Assembly: GCA_964634465.1 (NCBI GenBank)
Contig: CAZWLY010000001.1
Span: 1 to 64,000, forward strand
DNA length: 64,000 bases
Source: CAZWLY01 sp964634465
GTDB taxonomy: Bacteria; Desulfobacterota; Desulfarculia; G963662305
Reading direction: 5' to 3'
The translations under genes and the position numbers were made by a program. The notes beneath the pieces were generated by a model. The model worked only from the letters and a program-made list of their open reading frames with translations. It searched no databases and was not told the DNA's origin. Below are positions 7,664 through 16,195 of the stretch, one piece after another; position 1 is the first letter of the stretch, and each line of letters begins with the position of its first letter.

Positions 7664-9292
7664 ATGGCCGCCGACGTTCGGACTTCCCAGGGCAAGGGTC
7701 TCGATACCGGCCGGTTGGCCGATCTCATCATCGAGACGCTCAAGGACTTCACCGCCCGCGGTCAGGAGTTGACCTCGGCCAACCTGTCCCGGGCCCTGGC
7801 CGAGCGGCCCGAGTTGGCCGTGCTGACCGAGTCCGCTCCGGCCGTGCCGGGCGACCTCGGCGTCTCCGACCGGGAGTTGTCCGAGCTCAAAGAGCGCCTG
7901 GAGCGGGTGACCGAACAAAAGGACGCGGCCCTGCGCCATCTCCATCAGGCCGAGGAGGCGGCCTCGGAGCGGGAGGACTTCTTCCAGCGGGCGCTGCTGA
8001 CCATGATCCGTCTGATCCACGCTCAGGGAGACGCGGCCCTGGAGGCGGCCCTGGGCGAACTCAAGAAGGCGCTCATCGACGAGGCCGGCCTGGACGATCT
8101 GGAGGCGGCCGTCCAGAGGGTCAAGAACGAGATCCTCAAGGCGGGCCGGGATCCGACCGAAGCCAAACCGGCCGGGAGGTTGAGCCGGCTCTTCGCCAAG
8201 GGAAAGCCGGCCGAGCGGGCCGAAACCCAGGCGGCCGAGTGGCTGGACAAGCTGCGCCTGGCCTACCTGAACCTGCTGGCCGAGCTGGACCTCGATCTGG
8301 GTCCGGCCTACCTCAAGGACCTGGCCGCACTCAGGCGCAAGGTCGCCCGGGCCGAGGACGTGGATTACCTGCTCTCGCTGCGTCCCGAAATCGAAGCCGT
8401 GGTGCGCCTTTACGCCAGCCTGGTCATGGGCGAGCGCAACCGGGCCGCCTCGTTCATCGCCCAGGTGGCCCAGCGCCTGGCCGATATCGAGGCCCATCTC
8501 GTCGCTTCGGCCGGGTTGAGCCGGGACTTCAAGGCGGCCAACGACGCCTTCAACGCCGACCTGGCCGGCCAGATCGGCCGGATGTCCGTCTCGGTGCGGG
8601 ACAGCCAGGGCCTCGAGGAGCTCAAGAGCCTGGTTCTCGACCGTCTGGCGACGGTCGGCCAGGCGATCGAGAAAAAGCGTCGGGAAGACGAGGCGCGGCT
8701 GGCCCAGGCCGATCAGGAACTGAGCGCCATGCGCCGCCAGTTCGACCGGGTCCGCCACGAGGTCGATCGGGTCCAGAAGGAGAACGAGGACCTGTCCCAC
8801 AAGCTTCAACTCGATCCGCTGACCGGGGCCTTCAACCGCCGGGCCTACGAGGAGCGGCTGGCCGCCGAGTGGGACCGTTTCAAGCGTTACCGGCGGGTCT
8901 ACTCGGTGGTCATGCTCGATGTGGACCACTTCAAAAAGGTCAACGACACCTACGGCCACCAGGTGGGCGACGCCTGCCTGCGGGAGATCGTCAATCGGAT
9001 CAAGCCGGTTCTTCGCCGCAACGATCTTTTGGCCCGCTACGGCGGCGAGGAGTTCGTGGTCCTGCTGCCCGAGGTGGAGGCGGCCCAGGGCCGGGAGGTG
9101 GCCGAGAAGATCCGCCGGGAGATCGACCTGACCGAGTTCATGGTCCGGGGCAAAGGCCTGCCGGTGACCATCTCCCTGGGCGTCTCCCAGGTCCGCCCGG
9201 ACGACGCCGGTCGGAACGACGTCGTCGACCGGGCCGACAGGGCGCTCTACGCGGCCAAGGAGGGCGGCCGCAACCGGGTCGAGGTCGGCTGA
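7664..9292 (+). CDS. Diguanylate cyclase (GGEEF domain)
   Basis: This 542-residue protein makes cyclic di-GMP from two GTP. The C-terminal GGDEF domain (about 385-542) carries the active-site motif GGEEF near residue 460. An RxxD inhibitory I-site (RRND) stands exactly five residues before it, so product feedback inhibition is expected. The N-terminal 370 residues are soluble and helical, with predicted coiled coil just before the cyclase domain (around QADQELSAMRRQFDRVRHEV). No transmembrane segment or named sensor domain was recognised, so the input signal is unknown. It is transcribed alone and converges on the fur gene. Confidence 0.93.
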   Translation: MAADVRTSQGKGLDTGRLADLIIETLKDFTARGQELTSANLSRALAERPELAVLTESAPAVPGDLGVSDRELSELKERLERVTEQKDAALRHLHQAEEAASEREDFFQRALLTMIRLIHAQGDAALEAALGELKKALIDEAGLDDLEAAVQRVKNEILKAGRDPTEAKPAGRLSRLFAKGKPAERAETQAAEWLDKLRLAYLNLLAELDLDLGPAYLKDLAALRRKVARAEDVDYLLSLRPEIEAVVRLYASLVMGERNRAASFIAQVAQRLADIEAHLVASAGLSRDFKAANDAFNADLAGQIGRMSVSVRDSQGLEELKSLVLDRLATVGQAIEKKRREDEARLAQADQELSAMRRQFDRVRHEVDRVQKENEDLSHKLQLDPLTGAFNRRAYEERLAAEWDRFKRYRRVYSVVMLDVDHFKKVNDTYGHQVGDACLREIVNRIKPVLRRNDLLARYGGEEFVVLLPEVEAAQGREVAEKIRREIDLTEFMVRGKGLPVTISLGVSQVRPDDAGRNDVVDRADRALYAAKEGGRNRVEVG

Positions 9293-9365
9293 GCGGCCGC
9301 CGGGCCGCCCGTTCGAGTCTGGAGATCGCTTCGGTTGTGGATCGCTTTCAGAGGCGCCGCCGCTG

Positions 9366-9815
9366 TCAGCTCTTCCTCTCGGCCGCCTGGGCCAGGCAGT
9401 CGGGGCAGACGCCTTCCAGGCGAATTTCGAGGTGGACCACCTGGGCCGGGAAGATCTCTTGCAGCCGGTTGATATCTAGCTTCGCCGAGGCGGCGTCGAG
9501 GCAGGTCAGATCACCGCAGGCGGTGCAGTAGAAGTGGGGGTGGCGGGGGTGGCTGGGGCTGACGGTGAGATGGTAGGCCCAACTCCGGTCGCCGGCCTTG
9601 ACCCGTTCGATTAGCCCGGCTTCATAAAGGCCTTGCAGGGCCCGGTAGACGGTCACCCGATCGATGGCGATTTCGATCCCGGCGCGCTCCAGGATTTGCC
9701 GGGCGGTCACCGGCCGGCCGGCCGCGCCGATGATGGACAAGACGGCCAAGCGCCTTGCGGTCGGGCGCACTCCGGCCGAGCGCATCAGCTCGCGGTAGTC
9801 GCAGCCGTCACACAC
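9366..9815 (-). CDS. Fur-family regulator, probably Zur-like
   Basis: This 149-residue Fur-type repressor has an N-terminal winged helix (about 10-85, with RVTVYRALQGLYEAGLIERV). Its C-terminal metal and dimer domain contains HPHFYCTACG and a second CPDC pair forming the structural zinc site. The GTG start at 9815 overlaps the end of znuB by eight bases, so it is the last gene of znuA-znuC-znuB-fur. Position and motifs argue for zinc-dependent repression of its own operon, probably at the inverted repeat before znuA. A PerR or Fur role cannot be excluded from sequence alone. Confidence 0.85.
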   Translation of the reverse strand: MCDGCDYRELMRSAGVRPTARRLAVLSIIGAAGRPVTARQILERAGIEIAIDRVTVYRALQGLYEAGLIERVKAGDRSWAYHLTVSPSHPRHPHFYCTACGDLTCLDAASAKLDINRLQEIFPAQVVHLEIRLEGVCPDCLAQAAERKS

Positions 9816-10638
9816 TTCTCGCTCTCCGGCCGGTCCTCCGGCCCCACTTTCTCATGGCCACCGAGATGAAGAAGCCGACCGCGGCGACCAGGATGATGCT
9901 CGGTCCGGAGGTGAGGTCGAAGGTGTAGGCCAAGCTCAAGCCGGCGACGGTGAACAGGGCGCACAGCAGGCTGCCCCAGACCATCATCGCCTTCAGTGAT
10001 TTCGCCGCTCCCTCGGCGATGTAAGGCGGGATGGTCACCAGGGCGATGACCAGAATCAGGCCGACGACCCGGATCAAGAGGACCACCGACAGGGCGATCA
10101 GGATCAAGAGGGCCAGATAGAGCGCCTTGACCGGAACGCCCCTGGTCAGGGCGAATTCGTCGTCGAAGGACATGGCCAGAAACTGATTGTAGAAGCGGAA
10201 CACGACCGCCAGAACGAGCACGTCCAAACCCGCCGTCAGCCACAGATCGAGGCGCGGCACGGCCAGAATCGAGCCGAACAGGTAGCTCATCAGATCGACG
10301 TTGTAGCCGGGGGTGAGGTCGATCAGGATCACGCCCAGGGCCATGCCGACCGCCCACAGGACGCCGATGATGGTGTCGGCCCGCTCCTTGTCGGTCAGGG
10401 TGATCCAGGCCGCCAGAAAAGCGCACAGAACGGCGAAGCCGACGGCGCCGAGAAGAGGGCTGAAGCCGAAAAAGAAGGCCAGCCCGATGCCGCCGTAGGC
10501 GGCGTGGGCGATGCCCCCGGAGATGAAGACGATGCGGTTGACCACCACCAGCGAGCCGATCACGCCGCAGGCCAGGCTGGCCAGCAGGCCGGCGACGAGG
10601 GCGTTTTGCATGAACTCCAGTCCCAAGGCCTCAATCAT
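9808..10638 (-). CDS. znuB: Zinc ABC transporter permease ZnuB
   Basis: This is a 276-residue, very hydrophobic protein with about eight to nine membrane helices, of the ABC-3 metal permease family. Conserved features include ISGGIAHAAYGGIGLAFF near the N-terminus and TIPPYIAEGAA near the C-terminus. The internal ATG at 10638 is preferred to an upstream frame start, because GGGAGG precedes it and the family begins just before this point. It overlaps znuC by eight bases. It forms the membrane channel for metal delivered by the binding protein encoded first in the operon. Confidence 0.9.
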   Translation of the reverse strand: MIEALGLEFMQNALVAGLLASLACGVIGSLVVVNRIVFISGGIAHAAYGGIGLAFFFGFSPLLGAVGFAVLCAFLAAWITLTDKERADTIIGVLWAVGMALGVILIDLTPGYNVDLMSYLFGSILAVPRLDLWLTAGLDVLVLAVVFRFYNQFLAMSFDDEFALTRGVPVKALYLALLILIALSVVLLIRVVGLILVIALVTIPPYIAEGAAKSLKAMMVWGSLLCALFTVAGLSLAYTFDLTSGPSIILVAAVGFFISVAMRKWGRRTGRRARSV

Positions 10639-11407
10639 GATCGCCCTCCCTGGGATGATCGTGGACGGCCAGGACGCGATGCGGCAGGCCATGGGCGATC
10701 AACTCGACCGGGCACTGGTACGTCTCCTGGATGACCTGGGCGGAGATTTCGGACGACGGGTGATGGAACAGGGTCCGATTGATGCAGGCCACCGATTTGA
10801 TGTAGGTCGACATGACGCTGAGATCGTGGCTGACCACGACGATCGTCACCTGGCGGTTGAGTTCCTTCAACAGCTCGAAGAGGTTGGACTGCCAGGCCGC
10901 GTCCACGCCGGCGACGGGCTCGTCTAAAAAGAGTAGCCTGGACTCGCCGGCCAGGGCCCGGGCGATGAAGACCCGCTGGCGCTGGCCGCCGGAAAGCTTG
11001 CCGATCAGCTCGTGTCGCAACTCCAGCATCCCGACCCGATCCAGAGCCTCGGCGGCCGCCCTTTTATCGGCCGCGCTGAAGCTCCGGCCCCTGCCGTTGG
11101 GACCCAGCCGGCCCATCAGGGCCACCTCGAAGGCCGAGATGGGAAAGCCGGCCTTGGTGTGCAGGTCCTGGGGAACGTAGCCGATCGCGCCTTGAACCTC
11201 GTTGACCGGCCGACCCAGGATGCGCACCCAACCGCTGTCCGGCTTCAAGATGCCGGCCAGGATTTTGATCAAAGTGGTCTTGCCGCCGCCGTTGGGGCCG
11301 AGAAAGGCGACGAAGTCGCCTTCTTCCACCGTAAGATCGACGTCGATCAGAACCGGCTGGCGGTCGTAGGCGAAGTTGATCTTGTGGGCCTCGATGGCGT
11401 AGCTCAT
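10631..11407 (-). CDS. znuC: Zinc ABC transporter ATP-binding protein ZnuC
   Basis: This is a 258-residue ATPase. Walker A is GPNGGGKTT (about 37-45), the Q-loop lies in YVPQD, the signature is LSGGQRQR, Walker B is LLFLDEPVAGVD and the switch histidine lies in VVSHD. It closely fits the ZnuC/MntB metal-uptake class. It follows the solute-binding gene by 158 bp and overlaps znuB. The C-terminal tail is histidine-bearing (HDHPREGDHD), which may help metal handling. Confidence 0.92.
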   Translation of the reverse strand: MSYAIEAHKINFAYDRQPVLIDVDLTVEEGDFVAFLGPNGGGKTTLIKILAGILKPDSGWVRILGRPVNEVQGAIGYVPQDLHTKAGFPISAFEVALMGRLGPNGRGRSFSAADKRAAAEALDRVGMLELRHELIGKLSGGQRQRVFIARALAGESRLLFLDEPVAGVDAAWQSNLFELLKELNRQVTIVVVSHDLSVMSTYIKSVACINRTLFHHPSSEISAQVIQETYQCPVELIAHGLPHRVLAVHDHPREGDHD

Positions 11408-11565
11408 CGCTCATCCCTTGGCGACGCCGGGCCGAATCATCGCAGCGTCCCCTGGGGGAAATTGACCATTGGCCGGGCCGGCCGCGGTCATTCCGGTGGA
11501 GCGCAGCCGATCCGGTTCGATAATTCTTTTGTTTTTATGGAGATGTCTCATCGCTCGCTTCGCCG

Positions 11566-12471
11566 TCACCACAGCCCCTTCTTTATCTCGGCCGCCGCCC
11601 GGCGGAGGTTGGCGGCCCAGTCTTCGGCCAGGGGATCGATGGCCACCGACCTGGCCCCGATCGAGGCGGCGATAAGCCGGGCCTCCCTGGTTGAGAATTG
11701 GGGCTGGACAAAGACGGCCCTGACTCCCTGGGCCCTGGCCCGCTCGACGAGCCGCTTGAGCCCCCTGGCTCCCGGTTCTTTGCCCTCCCGTTCGATGGGA
11801 ATCTGTTCGAGGCCGTAGGCTCGGGCGAAGTAGCCCCAGGCCGGGTGGAAGACCATCAGCCGGTTGCGCTGACCCACATCCCTGAACATGGCCTTGAGCT
11901 CGCGGTCCAGGGCGTCGATCTCCCGGGCGAAGGCGGCGTGGTTGGCCGCGTAGGCCGGGGCGTGGGCCGGATCGACGGCCGCGAGAGCGTCGCGGATGGC
12001 CGCGGCCTGGATTTTGACCAGGGGCGGCGCCAGCCAGATGTGGGGATCGAGACCGGTGTGGAGGTGATCGTCCTCTGGGCTGGACGCATCTTCGGCCCCG
12101 TGCTTGGCCGCCATGGGCCGGCGGGGAACCTCGGCCTCGGTGTGGACGACGATCATCTTCTCATTGGCCGCGGCGATCCGGGGCAGCCAGGCCGCCTCGA
12201 ACGGCGCGCCCACGGCGAAGTAGATCCTCGATTTCATCAGAGCGGTCATTTGCCTCGGCCGGGGCTCGTAGGTGGCTGGCGAGGCGCCGGCCGGGACCAT
12301 GACCGACACCGAAACCAGCTCGCGGCCGATTTTTTCGACGAAGTATTTCTGAGGGGCGAGGCTGACCGTCACCGTCAGGACCGGCTCGGCCCAGGCGAAA
12401 CCGGTGAAAAAGACGACGGCCAGCAGCAAAACGCTCGCCGCCAACCCGAACAGCCCTCGTCTGCAAAGCAT
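11566..12471 (-). CDS. znuA: Zinc ABC transporter substrate-binding protein, ZnuA-like
   Basis: This 301-residue periplasmic metal-binding protein has a signal peptide (cleavage near FAWA-EP). It has a short acidic and histidine loop (EDDHLHTG) and the conserved DPHIW, FHPAWGYF and IDPLAED ligand segments. The first His ligand, normally in a GxSPHxY motif, is replaced by alanine (GASPATYEP). Metal coordination may therefore differ from E. coli ZnuA. ATG 12471 is chosen over an in-frame TTG at 12510; AGGAGG lies about ten bases upstream, and GTG 12474 is also possible. It heads the znuACB-fur operon and has its own strong promoter and operator. Confidence 0.85.
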   Translation of the reverse strand: MLCRRGLFGLAASVLLLAVVFFTGFAWAEPVLTVTVSLAPQKYFVEKIGRELVSVSVMVPAGASPATYEPRPRQMTALMKSRIYFAVGAPFEAAWLPRIAAANEKMIVVHTEAEVPRRPMAAKHGAEDASSPEDDHLHTGLDPHIWLAPPLVKIQAAAIRDALAAVDPAHAPAYAANHAAFAREIDALDRELKAMFRDVGQRNRLMVFHPAWGYFARAYGLEQIPIEREGKEPGARGLKRLVERARAQGVRAVFVQPQFSTREARLIAASIGARSVAIDPLAEDWAANLRRAAAEIKKGLW

Positions 12472-12494
12472 CACCCGTTCGCCTCCTCGAAAAA

Positions 12495-12509
12495 TGCAAC
12501 CGAGTTGCA
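12495..12509. promoter_or_regulatory. Inverted repeat, candidate Zur operator
   Basis: TGCAAC-CGA-GTTGCA is a perfect 6-bp inverted repeat with a 3-bp spacer. It lies just downstream of the znuA -10 element on the minus strand. A related half, GCAACC, lies inside the promoter spacer. The position fits repression by the Fur-family protein encoded at the operon's end. Confidence 0.55.
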
Positions 12510-12521
12510 AATTCTGGTTTG

Positions 12522-12550
12522 ATTATAGGCGACCCGGTTGCGTTTTTCAA
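12522..12550 (-). promoter_or_regulatory. Strong promoter of znuACB-fur
   Basis: Read on the minus strand: TTGAAA (12550-12545), 17 bp, perfect TATAAT (12527-12522). It is the best -10 element in this part of the window and lies about 50 bp before the znuA start. Confidence 0.75.
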
Positions 12551-12904
12551 CGGGGCGAGCGTAGAGATGGTTTCGGTCGGCCGGCGGCGGGACGGAAACG
12601 ACGGGTTGCGGTCGGCGGGTATCGCCGCGAAAAAGAGAAGAGCCGAGTGTTGGAAGCCGGTTAAGAGGGTGGGGCCGCAGCCGGCCCTTCGGCCGCCGCC
12701 CGCCAACCCAGAGAAACCGAGGGGCGATCAGCGGCGAGCGCCGGGGAACGATCGAAAGCGACCGGTCGGAGCCGACGGGACTTGAGCCCCGGTTCGGCTT
12801 CGCCTGTCCGTCACAAAAAAGCGGCCTGGCCCACCGGCCGGCCCACAACAAACCCCGATCCCGGCCGGGATCAGGGGAAACAAGGCTTCTCTCTTCTTAC
12901 GCCC
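12551..12904. other. Intergenic region, no gene recognised
   Basis: Between the znuA promoter and the end of the SH3-domain gene I see only a candidate terminator (12853-12877). Open frames here have no family features and are attributed to high GC. Confidence 0.4.
12853..12877 (-). terminator. Hairpin terminator after the SH3-domain gene
   Basis: CCCC, an exact 16-bp palindrome (GATCCCGGCCGGGATC) and GGGG form a long stem with one unpaired A. Read on the minus strand it follows the SH3 gene stop and leads into a short GTTTGTTG stretch. The T-tract is weak. Confidence 0.5.
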
Positions 12905-13345
12905 CTACAAGCCCCAGACCAGGTTCTTGTGGATCCAGCCCTTGTCGCCGTCGGCGTGCTGGACCAGGAGCCACTTGCCCTGCCGCTTGAGCAGCTTGAA
13001 GGCCGCCCCTCTGGCCGCGGTGAAGATGATCTTGGAGCCCTTTTTCCTGGCGTGGGAGCGCAGGTTGGCTTTCTGGACCTTGACCACGACGCACTTGGTC
13101 TTGCCCATCAGCCGCTCCAACACCCAGGCCACGTCGCCCTCGAAGTCCTTGGTCTTGGCCCACCCGCCCTTGCGAGCCAGCACCTTGACCGGGTAGTAGC
13201 GTTCGGCCGAATAGACGATCTTCTTGCTGGTGGACGGGCCTTCGCGGAAGTTGACCCGCTTGTTCTTGACGCTGAGCATCTCGGCCCAAATCAGGCCGGG
13301 GGTCAGCAGGATCAACACCACGGCCAGGCCGACTACCCGCTTCAT
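12905..13345 (-). CDS. Exported SH3-domain protein (two bacterial SH3 repeats)
   Basis: This 146-residue protein has a signal peptide (MKRVVGLAVVLILLTPGLIWA) followed by two SH3-type-3 repeats, at about 25-80 and 88-146. Each contains the NFREGPS or NLRSHAR entry motif and ends in a GWxxK or GWIHK turn. Such domains bind peptidoglycan or other periplasmic targets. ATG 13345 is chosen because the signal peptide starts there and it overlaps the stop of the upstream zinc-ribbon gene by four bases. A longer frame exists, but its extra N-terminus is non-family sequence. Specific function is unknown. Confidence 0.8.
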   Translation of the reverse strand: MKRVVGLAVVLILLTPGLIWAEMLSVKNKRVNFREGPSTSKKIVYSAERYYPVKVLARKGGWAKTKDFEGDVAWVLERLMGKTKCVVVKVQKANLRSHARKKGSKIIFTAARGAAFKLLKRQGKWLLVQHADGDKGWIHKNLVWGL

Positions 13346-13560
13346 TTCTCGAACTCCCGGCCGCACCACGGGCAGAACTTGAAGTCCTGGTCGCTGATGG
13401 GCTCCTCGCAGGCCGAGCAGTGGGTGGTCAGTTCCTCGGCGCAGAACGGACAAAAAGTGAATTCGATGGCCGAATTGGCCGCCTCTTCGCTCAGTTTGCT
13501 CCATTCTTCTTGGCACTTGGGGTCGGCACAGACCTTTTTCCGGCGAGCCGTTTCTGCCAT
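13342..13560 (-). CDS. Small double zinc-ribbon protein
   Basis: This 72-residue protein carries two CxxC...CxxC zinc-ribbon modules, seen as FCPFC with HCSAC, then FCPWC, plus an N-terminal cysteine pair (VCADPKC). It has no signal peptide, so it is cytoplasmic. AGGAGG sits seven bases before the ATG. Translation is coupled to the SH3-domain gene by an ATGA overlap. Zinc ribbons of this type occur in small adaptor or nucleic-acid-binding proteins. No specific function can be assigned. Confidence 0.75.
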   Translation of the reverse strand: MAETARRKKVCADPKCQEEWSKLSEEAANSAIEFTFCPFCAEELTTHCSACEEPISDQDFKFCPWCGREFEK

Positions 13561-13667
13561 ATCGCCTCCTTACTGGCAGAGATTATCATAACTCGACCGC
13601 CCCTTGTCAACCGCCGGATAAAGGTTGAACTGCCTCCGGCTGGATGATAGTAAGATGAGACTCGCCC

Positions 13668-15053
13668 ATGGACTCCACGCAAGGGACAGAATTGGAAGCG
13701 CTCCGGCCGCGGGTAATGACCGTCTCTGAACTGACGGCCCGGATAAAAGGCCTTTTGGAAGGCGAGCTGGGTCCGTGCTGGGTCGAGGCCGAGGTGGGTC
13801 AGATCCGCCAGCCGGCCTCGGGCCACGCCTACCTGGTCTTGAAGGACGACCGGGCGCAGCTCAAGGCGGTCATCTTCAAGAACACCCTTCGTTATCTGGG
13901 CTTCTTCCCCGAGGAAGGCCTCACGGTCTTGGCCTTTGGCCGGCTGACCGTCTACGAACCCCGGGGCGAGTACCAACTGGTCGTCGATCACTTGGAGCCG
14001 TTGGGCTCGTGGGCGTTGGCCCTGGCCTTCGAGCAACTCAAGACCCGGTTGGAAAGGGAGGGCCTGTTCGACCCGGACAGGAAGAGGCCCCTGCCGCCGC
14101 TCGTCAGCCGGGCGGCGGTGGTCACCTCGCCGACCGGGGCGGCGATCTGGGACTTCCTGAGGGTCGTCAAGCGCCGCCACCCAGGGCTCAAGATCCAAGT
14201 CTACCCGGTCCGGGTCCAGGGCGAGGAGGCCCCGGCCATGATCGCCGACGCCCTGACCGACCTGGCGGCCATGGCCGAACCGCCCGAAGTGATCGTCCTC
14301 ACCCGGGGCGGCGGCTCACTGGAGGACCTCCAGGCCTTCAACACCGAGCTGGTCGCCCGGGCCGTCGCCGCCTGTCCCATCCCCGTCGTCTCGGCCGTGG
14401 GTCACGAGATCGACTTCACCATCGCCGATTTCGTCGCCGACGTCCGGGCGGCCACGCCGACCGCCGCGGCCGAGCTTCTGGCCCGGCTCAAGTCCGAGGC
14501 GGCAGCCGAGATCGCCTCCCTGACCGGCCGGCTGGGCCGGAGCCTAGCCGATCGAATAGCGGCGCTCCGGCGGCGGACGGCCGCCTTGGAGCGGGGGCTG
14601 ATCGATCCCCGGCGGCGGCTGATCAACCAGCGGCTGAGTGTGGATTTGCTCCTCGACCGCCTGGTCACGGCGGTCAAGATGGACGCCATCCGCCGCCGCA
14701 GTGCGCTGGGGCGGCTCACCGGACGACTGAGCGCTCAGGGCCCCCGGCCCCGACTGGATCGGGCCTTCCACCGCCTCGAGACGCTGAACCGGTCGCTGGC
14801 TTGGCGAATGGAGGCCAGACTGGCCGCGACCCGAGCCCGATTGGCCGGCGCGGCCGAGCGGTTGGAGGCGCTTTCGCCCCTGGGCGTTCTGGGCCGGGGC
14901 TACAGCTTGACCTTCGGGCCGGACGGCCGGCTCATCACCTCGGCCGAGGACACCGCCCCCGGCGAGCGGGTTTCGGTGCGGCTCAGCCGGGGCCGGCTCG
15001 AGTGCCTGGTCGAAGAGACAACAAACGATTCCAACGGTGGAGGCGAGGTATGA
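13668..15053 (+). CDS. xseA: Exodeoxyribonuclease VII large subunit
   Basis: This 461-residue subunit degrades single-stranded DNA to short oligonucleotides in recombination and mismatch repair. It has an N-terminal OB-fold (about 12-110, WVEAEVGQIRQPASGHAYLVLKD), a catalytic region with TSPTGAAIWDFL, TRGGGSLEDL and GHEIDFTIADFVAD, and a long helical C-terminal arm ending in LGRGYSL. Length and motifs are standard. It starts a tight cluster with an M23 peptidase, the small subunit xseB, ispA and dxs, an order common in proteobacteria apart from the inserted peptidase. ATG 13668 is the first start of the family-like sequence. Confidence 0.95.
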   Translation: MDSTQGTELEALRPRVMTVSELTARIKGLLEGELGPCWVEAEVGQIRQPASGHAYLVLKDDRAQLKAVIFKNTLRYLGFFPEEGLTVLAFGRLTVYEPRGEYQLVVDHLEPLGSWALALAFEQLKTRLEREGLFDPDRKRPLPPLVSRAAVVTSPTGAAIWDFLRVVKRRHPGLKIQVYPVRVQGEEAPAMIADALTDLAAMAEPPEVIVLTRGGGSLEDLQAFNTELVARAVAACPIPVVSAVGHEIDFTIADFVADVRAATPTAAAELLARLKSEAAAEIASLTGRLGRSLADRIAALRRRTAALERGLIDPRRRLINQRLSVDLLLDRLVTAVKMDAIRRRSALGRLTGRLSAQGPRPRLDRAFHRLETLNRSLAWRMEARLAATRARLAGAAERLEALSPLGVLGRGYSLTFGPDGRLITSAEDTAPGERVSVRLSRGRLECLVEETTNDSNGGGEV

Positions 15054-15928
15054 GACGGGCTTTGGTCGCCGTCGTCCTTTTGCTCGGTTCGCTCTCGGTC
15101 TCAGCCCAGTCTGCCTGGGCGTTTACGGCCAAGGTGACGCCCAACCCCATCGTTCGCGGTGGCGCGGCGGCGGTGGTGGTCGAAGGCGCGCCGGTAAAAG
15201 ACGAAGTTCGGGGGACATTCGAGAACCGGCCGGTGTTCTTCATCGAGAAGGGCCGACGCCGAATCGGCCTCATGGGCGTGGACGTGATCGACAAGCCCGG
15301 CCCTCACCGGTTGGTGATCAGCGCGATTTCGCCCGACGGCCGGCGAGAGAGCAAGGGGCTCGAAGTGGTGGTCGAGGACGTCGATTACGGCGCCCGGCGA
15401 CTGCGGGTGGACAAAGCCAAGGTCGAGCTGTCGCCGGCCGACCTGGCCCGCCACCGGCGGGAGAAGAGGCGGGTCCAGGCCGCCCTGGCCACCATCAGCC
15501 CGATCAGACTGTGGCGGGGTCCGTTCCTGCGTCCGATTCCCGGCGAGGTGGTCAGCAACTTCGGTCGCAAAACCTTCATCAACGGCCAGCCCCGGAAAAA
15601 GCCGCACACCGGCGTCGATCTCAGGGGGGATGAAGGCGTTCCGGTCAAGGCCCCGGCCCGGGGCAAGGTCCTCCTGGCCGAGTTCCACTTTTTCGCCGGC
15701 GGGTCGATCTACCTCGATCACGGCCAGGGCCTGATAACGATGTATTTTCACCTGTCCAAGATCGAGGTCAAGGCGGGCCAGATGGTCGGCCGGGGCCAGA
15801 TCATCGGCCGGGTGGGGGCCACCGGCCGGGTGACCGGTCCCCACCTCCACTACGGCCTCTACCTGAACGGCGCTCGGATCGATCCCCTGGCCTTCCAGGC
15901 GCTGACCGAGCGGCTGGGCATGATTTGA
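15050..15928 (+). CDS. M23 family metallopeptidase (LytM domain), exported
   Basis: This is a 292-residue exported protein with a signal peptide (about 1-24, ending SAWA-F) and an Ig-like N-terminal half. Its C-terminal LytM/M23 domain (about 180-285) carries the zinc ligands in HTGVDLRG and HLHYG. It probably cleaves peptidoglycan cross-bridges or acts as a regulated endopeptidase. The ATG overlaps the xseA stop (ATGA) and xseB follows 9 bp later, so an envelope enzyme is embedded between the two exonuclease VII subunits. A much longer frame starting inside xseA is spurious; GGAGG at 15039-15043 supports the start given. Confidence 0.92.
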   Translation: MRRALVAVVLLLGSLSVSAQSAWAFTAKVTPNPIVRGGAAAVVVEGAPVKDEVRGTFENRPVFFIEKGRRRIGLMGVDVIDKPGPHRLVISAISPDGRRESKGLEVVVEDVDYGARRLRVDKAKVELSPADLARHRREKRRVQAALATISPIRLWRGPFLRPIPGEVVSNFGRKTFINGQPRKKPHTGVDLRGDEGVPVKAPARGKVLLAEFHFFAGGSIYLDHGQGLITMYFHLSKIEVKAGQMVGRGQIIGRVGATGRVTGPHLHYGLYLNGARIDPLAFQALTERLGMI

Positions 15929-15937
15929 CGAGGGAGT

Positions 15938-16195
15938 ATGGCCAAGAAGAAGACGCCCATCAAGGAAGAGAGGTTCGAGGCTCTCCTCAAACGACTGGAG
16001 GAGATCGTCGACAGGCTGGAGAGCGACGAGCTCGACCTCGAGGCGGCGCTGGCCGCCTTCGAGGAGGGGGTCGGCTTGAGCCGGGAGCTCAACGAGAGGC
16101 TGAACAAGGCCGAAGAGAGGGTCGAGCTGCTGCTGAAAAACGCGGCCGGCGAGCTCGAAGCGGCCCCGTTCGAGCTAGACGAAGAAGATGACTGA
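15938..16195 (+). CDS. xseB: Exodeoxyribonuclease VII small subunit
   Basis: This 85-residue helical protein has the family signature FEALLKRLEEIVDRLES...DLEAALAAFEEGVGLS. It assembles in several copies on the XseA arm to activate the nuclease. The gene lies 9 bp after the M23 gene with a clear GGGAG, and its end overlaps ispA by eight bases. The acidic tail (ELDEEDD) is normal for the family. Confidence 0.95.
   Translation: MAKKKTPIKEERFEALLKRLEEIVDRLESDELDLEAALAAFEEGVGLSRELNERLNKAEERVELLLKNAAGELEAAPFELDEEDD

Noticed and set aside
13775..15928. A 717-codon plus-strand frame containing the M23 domain
   Set aside because: Its first 425 codons are out of frame with xseA and meaningless; the real M23 gene starts at 15050 with a signal peptide and ribosome-binding site.
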